Below, one piece after another: positions 55,879 to 64,000 of a stretch of 64,000 nucleotides of DNA. This DNA comes from Bettongia penicillata ogilbyi. Lineage: Eukaryota > Chordata > Mammalia > Diprotodontia > Potoroidae. The stretch spans positions 212,867 to 276,866 of the forward strand of contig JAJHZJ010000578.1 in assembly GCA_023548195.1 (NCBI GenBank). Reading direction: 5' to 3'. The translations under genes and the position numbers were made by a program. How positions within the stretch are numbered: the first letter of the stretch is position 1; every line of letters starts with the position of its first letter. The notes below the pieces were generated by a model that worked only from the letters and a program-made list of their open reading frames with translations, was not told the DNA's origin and made no database searches.

Positions 55879-56598
55879 AATTTTACATTTAGTGATTCTA
55901 AATGATATTTTTATGTCATTGGAGAAAGTTTGCACAAGATGAATAGTTGTTTAATTTGTTTTTCAGCATAGCCATATAACTTGATGTTATCCTCGTACAT
56001 AATAATTAAACTGATGCTTATTACTGTTCTTGTGTTCCCAGTAACAATCAAATAAATTTTACTATAAAATAGGACAACTAAAACCAATCCACAGAAGTTA
56101 CATGGGGGGAAGGCTGTGATAGAATAGCTAGTTTTTATGTGGTATTGTTTTGGAATAGTACTATTCCCTATTTTTGAAATCATTGGATAAGTTTTAATGA
56201 TACCACTTTCTATAGATCTCTCCACTCCTTTGATGGAAAGATACCTAGTTAGTTAAATTATGATGGAATAAATAAATGGAGTAAAAAAACAACACTCTGA
56301 GTATTAAAATAAGTCTGGAATTGGAGAATGACCTATGCAAAGCTCAAATCCTCTAGGTATTAATGAGATAGAAATAAGTCATTTTTGTTGGGGGCCAGAA
56401 GGGAACAGATACTCCAAGTTAAGAGACTATTGGGATATTACTCCTGAGAAACTCTAGCTGAAAAAGGAATTCAAAGACCCGCATTCTATAGGACTCTGTA
56501 GATTTCTTTTAGATAGTCTGCTTTTGTGCATTAATTGTGAATTTGCGTATTTTATTCTTACTAGTAAATAACTCCCCCCGCCCAAGTCCATTCTTAAG
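55879..56598. other. Unassigned DNA
   Basis: No supported repeat. The 104-codon minus frame at 55911-56225 is not recognisable. Confidence 0.35.
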
Positions 56599-56802
56599 GT
56601 CTAGAGCGGGATTTTTAAACTATGTTGCAAGGAACCCTAAAATATTCCCAGCTGCTTGTTTTTTAATGAACTTTACATTGATTATTAATAGGCATTGAAA
56701 ATAATGATTTTAGAGAACTTTACTACAAGAGTTTTGCCCAAGTTTCATTTCAACTGAAGGGCTCTATCAATGTAGAAAAGTTTTAGAACCAGTGGTCTAG
56801 AG
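56599..56802. mobile_element. hAT non-autonomous element with exact 8-bp TSD
   Basis: The element 56607-56794 begins CGGGATTTTTAAACTATG and ends AAGTTTTAGAACCAGTG, which are degenerate hAT inverted ends. Identical GTCTAGAG 8-mers flank it (56599-56606, 56795-56802), matching the hAT preference nTCTAGAn. It is 188 bp with no transposase. Confidence 0.8.
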
Positions 56803-57224
56803 TACATAGCAGTTGGAGTAAGAATGGAAAGAAATGGACAGATTCTGGAACTAGGCCTCTAGATGGAGGGAACAGTGCTGAGCGTGCAGTAGCAGATAGC
56901 AGTTAGGAATCAGGCTTGTCTTTGTCTTTGGTAAGCCAGGGATCCAAACAAGCTGAGGAACCAGGAACCTGCAGGAGACCTGGCGTGAGGATGGACTTTA
57001 GAGAAAGATGCTGGCAGATGAAAAGTACAAGCCCTGGGATCAAAGTCAGACATCTCCTGGGCTAGTTTTAGGAAGAGGAAAGGATGACCATGGAAACTCA
57101 TATGATTCAGTTAGACTTAATGCCCAGTGCTCAGTCCTCCACAGGAGGATTTTGGTTTGGTTTAAGAAACAACTTCATAATGATTGGAGCTTTCCAAATA
57201 TACAATAAGCTATGAAATACAGAA

Positions 57225-57415
57225 AAGGTGGCAGCATAATACAGTGGAAAGTATTGTGTGTTTGGAGTCAGAGGCCCTGAGTTCGAATACTGTTCTACTA
57301 TTTACTATGCGAACTTGGGCAAGTCATTTAACATTCTTAGGCTTCAGTTTCCTCATATTAGAATGAAGGGAGTTGGACTAAATAATCTCTTCCTGCTGTA
57401 AATCTATGACATTAC
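57225..57415 (+). repeat. MIR3-type CORE-SINE, sense
   Basis: GGTGGCAGCATAATACAGTGGAAAG, GGAGTCAGAGGCCCTGAGTTCGAATAC, CTTGGGCAAGTCATTTAAC, CTTCAGTTTCCTCAT, and the CR1-like tail GAGTTGGACTAAATAATCTCTTCCTGC..AAATCTATGAC. Box A/B-like sequences are still visible. Confidence 0.85.
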
Positions 57416-57449
57416 AAAGCAGCAGACAACCATCACCAGAGGAATTCAC

Positions 57450-57567
57450 ACAAAAGCTAGGTGGTCTCCTATTAAGGATGTTTTAAACAGGATCCATTCT
57501 TCAGGTTGGGAGTTGAATTCAGTGACTACTGAAGTCCCTTCTGACTCTGAATTCTTTGGTTTTTATC
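57450..57567 (+). repeat. CR1/L3 LINE 3' end
   Basis: CTAGGTGGTCTCCTATTAAGGATGTTTTAAACAGGATCC and GACTACTGAAGTCCCTTCTGACTCTGAATTCTTTGG follow the CR1/L3 end order (GATGGCCAC.. GGATGTT.. GGTCCCTTCCAACTCTGAGATTCT). Confidence 0.7.
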
Positions 57568-58559
57568 ATTCAGGGATATAGACCTAAATTTTAATATTCC
57601 TCTTGTCTTGCCATAACTATAGTCATAAGAAATGAGCATGGAATCACATGCTCAAGATTAGAAAGAAACCAAATAATTGGCCCTAAAAGAAACTCTATCT
57701 TTCTTTGCACTTAGTTTTTTTTTTTTTTGTTTTTTTTTTTTTTTTAATTGAGTACTGGCATCTGACTGGAACTACACATGCTTCTGGCAAAAAATGCTGG
57801 CATTCTTTCAGCCTAAGCACCTAGGGACGGTAGAAAGCAGTACAGATGACTCACAGAGAGAGGATGGCAGCCACTCCTAGAAGGACCAGTGAGGAGGTTG
57901 CATTTAAAAACAAAAATCACCTATCTTTGAGTCTAAATAATGGTGGGCTCCTTTTGACTTCCATGATTAAGTGAATTGCTAACTGACAATTTGCGACTCT
58001 TGAGGAAAAAGTTAGCTAGACATCCCGTGCCCATGATGTTCAAGGTCAGAAGGAAGCGACCCAATGGAGGTGACCTATAGAGAAGAGGGGATTGTGGGAA
58101 GATGCCTGTGGCAGGTTCAATAGGAGAGGAATTACAGAGTAAGGAGGATGGGATAAGAGCCTTGGCTGTTGTGATGACAGGGGAAAGTGATGTGGGGGAA
58201 GGGAAGTAAGAGTTGAGATTTCAAAGACCTGCTTACAGGACAGAGTAGAGAAGGGGTATCATAGAAGGAGGGGGAGCACTGGTGTGAAAGAAAGCAATGA
58301 CAGGCCAAGACTGCAGCATGAGCCTCGCATTCCATCATCATTAGAGGTAATGGAGGACTACAGAAAAGCTACATTCTTCTTTTTCCCATCCAATGTTAGC
58401 AGCAGTAACAAGAGGAGGAGGAGGAGGTATCTCATGTGTAACTAATTTTTTCCTGAGCTTTTATCCTCTATCCCCCCCATAAAAAACAATTCTATTTCAT
58501 TTTAATTTTTTCTAAAAAAAAAAAAAGCATAGGTTCTGTGATACAGACAAGATTCATTC
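57568..58559. other. Non-repeat DNA with poly(T) tract
   Basis: Poly(T) at 57714-57745 broken by single G. Otherwise no interspersed repeat recognised. The sequence from 58040 to 58330 is purine-rich, with a (GAG)n run at 58413-58426. Confidence 0.5.
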
Positions 58560-58739
58560 ATTGTTCATTTTCGTCTTCCTAGAAAGAACATAAACTAAAT
58601 ACGATCTTTCTTTTCTTTTTTTTCCCTCCGAATATTTCTGCAAACGGACTCCTCCCACCTCCTTTTTTTTGAATACCTCAAGCAGAACACCCCTCGTGTT
58701 TTTAACGACTTCAAAGATACCCGATCCAATGTGCAGCAA

Positions 58740-59060
58740 GTGATAAAAATGTACACAGCATGTGTTGGATAAATTAATAAACTCTCCAGAGCCTCCAACT
58801 CCTCCGGCCCAGCACCACGATAATGAAATGCTATTCTGAAGTGGAGGAGGTGGGAAGAGGAGGAAGAAGAACTGTATTTAATATATGCAAATGAACTAGT
58901 ATGCAAATTGCCACTAAGTTAAAAATAACGGGACTGCGAGAGGAGCCCATTTTTTAAACAGCTTGTTTATTCATTAGGCTAATTTCTATTATCAATCCTT
59001 CTGTTTTCTTCTTTATTAAGTACTCACACTTTGGGAAGTTTGCTTCCTCCAAATTGTTTT
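58740..59060. promoter_or_regulatory. Candidate conserved regulatory element
   Basis: A non-repetitive block with two exact ATGCAAAT octamers, the POU/OCT binding motif, at 58885-58892 and 58901-58908. They start 16 bases apart on the same strand. TAAT-type homeodomain cores lie near 58770-58780 and 58970-58985 (TTCATTAGGCTAATTTC). It sits in the longest repeat-free stretch of the window. Regulatory function is inference; no gene is in view. Confidence 0.35.
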
Positions 59061-59129
59061 GCTTAGCAAACCCATAACACTACTTAGAACAATCACCATA
59101 CATTAGCTTTTCGCTTCTTTCTTCAGATC

Positions 59130-59215
59130 CCTTCTCCCTCCCTTCAGATTCTGCTTCCCCCCTCCCCAATCCCTCACTCTTTTTCCTTCCCCCTCCTTCT
59201 TTTTACACTCAAGCT
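59130..59215 (+). repeat. Pyrimidine-rich tract
   Basis: CCCTTCTCCCTCCC, CCCCCCTCCCC and CTTTTTCCTTCCCCCTCCTTCTTTTT over about 85 bases. It might act as a polypyrimidine tract on the plus strand, but no convincing exon follows. Confidence 0.7.
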
Positions 59216-59349
59216 CTTGGCCACATCACTTGCTATCTCTCCTAGTTTCTCTTCCAGAAGCTACCCTCATGTGACAAACACCAAGGTTTGGGACCAGAAA
59301 ACCGGGCTGCTGCAAGTAAGATCTCAATCTGGTGCTTTCTTTCTTAAAC

Positions 59350-59705
59350 CTACTGCTGCCCAAGTAATTGTTTCTTTTGTGGATGTCTTGGGCTCAAATC
59401 AAGTCTGGCATCTATGCCAGAGTAATAAATGACCGTCATCCCAGTGGCCCGTGGAGGAAATAGTAGCCACAAGAACTGCTCCAGTACGGGTCTGACTTTG
59501 TATTTCTCCGCCACCTTATCTTTTTCCTCAAGGCGGATCTTGAAAAATTGCGATGGATTGCTGAGACTCATCCTTTTGTCTGGAGTGTTTCTGCAAAGAT
59601 GTGCAAGCTCTGGTGCCTCCTGGAGGTTGTGAACAGCATTGAGATCCTGAAATGTACTTGGATACAGATAATACAGAACTGCGAAACAGAATGTTTTCTG
59701 TTAGC
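59350..59705 (-). other. Anonymous open reading frame, possible exon
   Basis: The minus strand is open for about 118 codons between stops, in a repeat-free region with higher GC than its surroundings. A possible 3' splice site (CATTCTGTTTCGCAG) lies near 59680. The downstream frame includes PELAHLCRNTPDKRMSLSNP and KIRLEEKDKVAEKYKVRP and ends at a TAG at 59350. I recognise no family and see no 5' splice donor; chance openness is quite possible. Confidence 0.2.
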
Positions 59706-59884
59706 ATGAAAGCTCACTACGGTACATTTAAAACTGACAACAGCATGTCATTTTTTAAAAAAAAAAAAATTATATTTTGGTTTATATCTATGATCTCATC
59801 AGATTAGGGGAATTCTTGACTTAAAAAAATATTTTTTGGTTTACATCTATAATCTCATTAGTATGGGGAAATTCCTGGAATGAG

Positions 59885-60060
59885 AAATCTGTTCACAGAT
59901 GAGTATAGGTAACTATCTGTAATTTAAAGTCTTAGTTCCTTGAGACACGAATGGATTAAGTCATTTTCCCAGGATTAGCTGGCTAGTATATGTCATTGGC
60001 AGAGCCTTAAACCAGGTCTTCCTGATTGCAAAGTCTGTTTTCCTAAATTCTAGGAATGGG
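59885..60060 (-). repeat. tRNA-derived SINE, antisense, decayed
   Basis: GACACGAATGGATTAAGTCATTTTCCCAGGATTAGCTGGCTAGTATATGTC, then CCTTAAACCAGGTCTTCCTGATTGCAAAGTC, the antisense of a tRNA SINE head and body. Confidence 0.65.
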
Positions 60061-60179
60061 GATATCAACAAGTGTACTACCTAATGGCCATTTTAGCTTG
60101 TTTTAGAATATTTTGGTCTTGAGCAAGCTTGCACAGATTCTTTTATTTGTTGTCACTTATTGTTTTTAAAAAAAATAAG

Positions 60180-60500
60180 TTCACATATATAAGGAACTTT
60201 TCAGGTGGGTAAACTAAAACAGAAGTGAATTGTCCATGGTCACACTATGACACACACAGCACTGACATTGACAGTTCTTTATCAGCAAAGAAAAAGGCTT
60301 CGAAGTGTCAGATGACAAGAGAAAAGGCAAGGGGATTCCAGCAAGATAAGTCATCTTTATGTAAGTGCCTTCATCCCAGCAACCTGGAGAGGTGATGCCA
60401 ATATAATTATCCCCATTTTATGGATGAGAAAATAGGTATGCAAAAAGGTCAGAGGAGTTGACCATGGTCACACAGATACTAAATGCTCATGCTGGGAGAG
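60180..60500 (-). repeat. Two MIR-type fragments, antisense
   Basis: 60180-60290: GGTGGGTAAACTAAAACAGAAGTG..GTCCATGGTCACACTATGAC. 60355-60500: CCCAGCAACCTGGAGAGGTGATGCC, TTATCCCCATTTTATGGATGAGAAAATAGG, GACCATGGTCACACAGATAC. Confidence 0.7.
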
Positions 60501-61084
60501 AAGGCCAGGTTTATGAGATCATCAAAATCATTTTTAATCAATCATTTATCTATATATGGAATAGGCACGTTCTCCCCTCATAATTTACCTGCTGGTACAT
60601 TGGAGGGAAAAACCAGGAGAAAAGCAACAATTCACTGGACACATGGAGTAAAGAAAGCCACCTGAGTTAAATATTTAGGATGAATGGAGAATAACACTTA
60701 GGGAAACATTCCTCATCATGCAGACTCCTGAACAACATGTAAATGATTAAATAGAATCTAAATTCCCAGAGCAAATAACTCCAATTCCCATTCCTCCCTG
60801 AACTGATGCAGCTGCTGAATCTGTGATTTTGTCAGGATGCACAATGCTCCAGAGCCAGAACCCAGGTCTCTTTTTGCATACTTGCACACTTTCTGAGCTC
60901 AAATGGAGCCCTGTGTTTCTGAGACAGCATATCTTACAATTCAGGGTAGATGGTTTGGATCTGAAAGGTCATGTCCAGGCAGTTGTTTGGCATGCAGGGG
61001 GGAAAATGTCAGGTAGGAACCTGGAGGGGAAAGGAATTTACTCAAAGAATGTTTAAGTTCTTAAGCCGCCCATGCCCAAAATAC
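60501..61084. other. Unassigned DNA
   Basis: No supported feature; short open frames only. Confidence 0.4.
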
Positions 61085-61560
61085 TAACCAAAAATAATCA
61101 AATGTCAGAACTGGAATGAACCTCAGTACAGTTCCTTGGTTTTACAAATAAGTAAACTGAGATTGAGAAAAGTATGGTGTTTTGCCCTGAATTATTTGTG
61201 ATTATATTTTTATCCTTCCCATTAAAGTATAAGTTCCTTGAGGGTAAGAATTTATTTATTTATTGCTTTTTTCTTTATACACCCAGCACCTAGCATATGA
61301 TAAGTACTTGATAGGTGTTGAATTGTCATTGAGTTAAACATGATACAGTCATAGAATTGTAGAAATAGAGCTTGAAGGTTCCTCAGATGACAGATGGTAC
61401 AACCTCTCCTTGAGAGTGATACAGCTATTTGTCCTTAATTATTTGTGATTCTATTGTATCCCCCTAGAATAGAAATTCCTTGAGGACAAGAATTGTTTTT
61501 GATTTGAAGGCCCAGTGCCTCATACATAGTAATGCACTTTATAAATATTGATTTGTAACT
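61085..61560. repeat. Two consecutive MIR3(-)/L2 3' end(+) modules
   Basis: Module 1: antisense MIR3-like sequence 61100-61165 (GTCAGAACTGGAATGAACC..AAGTAAACTGAG), then a sense L2 end 61180-61330 (AGTATAAGTTCCTTGAGGGTAAG..CCTAGCATATGATAAG). Module 2: 61340-61430, then the L2 end 61436-61560 (GAATAGAAATTCCTTGAGGACAAG..AGTGCCTCATACATAG). Each L2 part is led by AATTATTTGTGATT. Confidence 0.7.
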
Positions 61561-62219
61561 GAAGGGAAACTGACCCAAGCATGTCCCAACAGCTGATACC
61601 CTGGGCCTCCTGACTCCTGCTGGTCTAGAGCTCTTCCCACAAGGCAGAGGGCTTTGAAGGAGCAGACCAAAACCAGAAAAAGTGGCCACCCCTTAAAGCC
61701 CAGATGAATACATCAAGATAAATCATTATTACTTAAGCCAGGCACGTTTTTATAATACCATCCTTGCAATATTTCCATAGAAAGAGCAAATAAATCACAC
61801 TGCTCTTGACACTTTTAATAACTTTAAGAATGTGGTTAGGGTAATACTTAACTTTATTGACATATTGTATGACTCATCCATCTCATCAAACCACAATGAA
61901 ACCTCAGTGAATGTTAACTGAGGGTCTATAATATACTAGGCACTGTCTGGAAAATGCCCAAAACAGGATTTTGTACATATTGGTTTGTTACTCGTCTGTT
62001 TAAATCAATTACTTGCAAAGATAAGATGTGAGGATGCTGAGTAGAGGCAACCACTAGTAAAGGCATTTTTGTTTAGGAAAATGGTTTTATAATATGTTCA
62101 GCACAGCCTTTTCCTAGAGGTTAGGGTATCCCTTGAGTGTTACACCTGAACTGTGATGCATGATGAGAGTTGTGGGATAATATAACTTGCACTTCTGCAA
62201 AATAATGCAATCTACTGAC
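61561..62219. other. Mostly unassigned DNA
   Basis: A short antisense L2 terminus at 61905-61955 (TGTTAACTGAGGGTCTATAATATACTAGGCACTGTC). Nothing else supported. Confidence 0.4.
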
Positions 62220-62385
62220 AAGCTATAAGAGCTGGAAGGGACTTTAGAAATAATCTAGCTCAACCCTGTCACTTTTACATGAGGAAATTGAAACTCATAG
62301 AGTTTGTGACTTCCTTTAAAGTAGAATATCTAATTGGTGCAAAGCCAGGAATAGAATCCAGGTCTTCTGAACAGTTCTGGGGTGG
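62220..62385 (-). repeat. MIR3-type CORE-SINE, antisense
   Basis: AAGAGCTGGAAGGGACTTTAGAAATAATCTAGCTCAACCCTG, ATGAGGAAATTGAAACTCATAG, then AATAGAATCCAGGTCTTCTGA. Confidence 0.8.
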
Positions 62386-62644
62386 GAGGAGGGAGGTGAC
62401 AAATGTTTAACAACCAGCTCTCCAGGGAAAAAAAAACTCATGTGGGTCACATTTTTAAGTTTAATAAGCATTATTAACAGTTTCTCCATCATTTTTTTGA
62501 GGTCCAGAAATCAAAAAAATAATAAATCAAACCCGTTGTATTGTATTTACTTGTTTCCAAGGTATAATTGAACTGAAATAACTGCTAATTAAACAATTAT
62601 ATCTCTCAAGCTTGTACAGACTAGCTCCAGCATCTACCTCCTAA

Positions 62645-64000
62645 TACCATGTTAAGTCCTTTGTACTTGTCTTGGATCACTGTGTTGCTGAGAAGAAGAG
62701 TCATTCACAGCTGATCATGATACAGGGTTGCTGCTACTGTGCACAGTGTTTTCTTGGTTCCGCTCATTGCACTTTGAATCATTTTGTACAAGTCTTTCCA
62801 AATTTTTTTTTTCTGAAATTTGCCTGTTTATCATTACTAATTGCACAATAGAATTCCATTGCATTCATATACCACAACTTATTCAGTCATTGATGAGAAT
62901 GTCCTCAATTTCCAATAGTTTTCCACCACAAAAAGGCTGCGATAAACATTTTTGCATATGTAATAGTGTTGTTGGATCAAAGAGTATGCACAGTTTGGTT
63001 GTTCTCAGGATGTAGTTCCAAATTGCTCCCCAGAATGGTTGGCTCTCCGGAATGAATCAGTTCACAATTCCACCAATAGTGTATTAGTGTCCCAATTTTC
63101 CCACATCGTCTCCAACATTTATCATTTTCCTTTTCTTTTGTCACAATAGTCAATCTGGCAGGTATAAGGCAATACTACAGAGTTGTTTTAATTAACACTT
63201 ATCTACTCAAAAGTGATTTAGAACACTTCTTCATATGCCTATAGGTAGTTTTTATTTCTTCATCAGAAAATTGCCTGTTCCTATCCTTTGGCCATTTATC
63301 AATTGGAGAATGTCTTCTATTCTTGTTAATTTGACTCAGTTACCTATATATTTGAGGAATGAAGCCTTTATCAGAGACACTAACTTTAAAAATTGTTTCC
63401 CAGCTTTCTATTTTCCTTCTAATCTTAGCTGCATTGGTTTTGTTTGAATAAAAGTTTTTTTTTTAAATTTAATATAAATAAAATTATCTATTGTACATTT
63501 TGTAATGCCCTCTATCTCTTGTTTGATCATGAATTCTCCTCCCTATAGATCTGACAGATTATCTGTTTTTCTTCTCTTCTGATTTGCTTATAGTGTTACC
63601 TTTTATATTTAAATCATTCCAAAGGTCTGTCATATCTAACTTTTCTAATATTCAATTTGCCTCTTGAAAGTTTCTTTCTTGTTTATTTTTGGTTGAATTT
63701 ATGGAGTCCTGAGAGGGAACAGTTTAGGTTCCTCCACTAGTGCAGTTTAGAACTCTATTTCTTTCTGTAATTCACTTATCTTCCTCTCTAAGGTTTTTGA
63801 TGCTATACCACTAGGTGCATGCATGGTTAGCATTTATATTGTTTCATTGTCAATGGTATATTTTAGTAAGATATAGTTGGTTTCCTAATTTCTTTTAATT
63901 AGATTTATTTTTGCTTTTCCTTTGTCTGAGATCAAGATTTCTACCTAATATGTTTTTACTTCAGCTGAAGCATAATAGATTCTGCTCCAGCCGTTTATGT
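62645..64000 (-). mobile_element. L1 LINE, antisense, internally deleted; runs off right edge
   Basis: The left end starts inside the 3' part (AGTCCTTTGTACTTGTCTTGGATCACTG matches the antisense of 17352-17390), so the terminal 3'UTR and tail are missing. Antisense ORF2 C-terminal sequence runs to about 63575. It then jumps to the EN/inter-domain region (CTGTCATATCTAACTTTTC, TTTGTCTGAGATCAAG), as in 50600-50860 of the full-length L1. It continues beyond 64000. Confidence 0.85.

Noticed and set aside
59597..59632. Plus-strand frame 59429-59632 as an exon
   Set aside because: Overlaps the minus-strand frame, low-information sequence, no splice sites in phase.

Overview
The window is AT-rich vertebrate nuclear DNA with no recognisable intact protein-coding gene, no rRNA or tRNA gene and no CRISPR array. 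The repeat content points to a marsupial. There are tRNA-headed SINEs starting GGGGCAGCTAGGTGGC. Some of them end in RTE/BovB-type tails (GGCAACAAAGGACAAAC, or GTCATGAAGAGTTG-type ends). Long L1 elements open with a GCCAAGATGGC-type 5' end, and there is abundant old L2, MIR/MIR3 and hAT debris. I cannot name the species. All calls rest on recognising sequence classes by eye and on translated motifs; no database was searched, so repeat edges are approximate unless a target-site duplication (TSD) fixes them.

Layout. 1-2.9 kb: 5' half of an antisense L1, interrupted by an L1 5'UTR-only insertion with an exact 16-bp TSD. 3-9.8 kb: L2 3' ends, MIR, an L1 3'UTR, a hAT foldback element, a tRNA SINE and unassigned DNA. 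9.9-11.9 kb: sense L2 split by a composite tRNA-RTE SINE. 12.6-18.6 kb: one antisense L2, split by a 3.4-kb L1 that lacks most of ORF2 and by microsatellites. 19.2-20.3 kb: antisense RTE reverse transcriptase next to a hAT transposase remnant. 20.4-27.6 kb: L2, MIR, RTE and SINE fragments. 28-33.8 kb: two more L1s lacking ORF2, plus a 177-bp block present twice. 34-43 kb: a GATA/GGAT satellite, a non-LTR C-terminal domain, MIR/hAT nests and L1 ORF2/3' fragments. 43-46.9 kb: mostly unassigned. 46.9-53.6 kb: a near full-length but dead antisense L1. 54-57.6 kb: a SINE split by an antisense L1, and a hAT element with an exact 8-bp TSD. 57.6-59.9 kb: the longest stretch without obvious repeats, with paired octamer motifs and an anonymous open frame. 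60-64 kb: MIR/L2 debris and an L1 running off the right edge.

Nothing here is a working gene system. What can be read is a layered insertion history: L2 and MIR oldest, then hAT, RTE, L1 and tRNA SINEs. Several unusual products of retrotransposition stand out, namely 5'UTR-only and ORF2-less L1s. The best candidate for host function is the non-repeat stretch around 58.7-59.1 kb.
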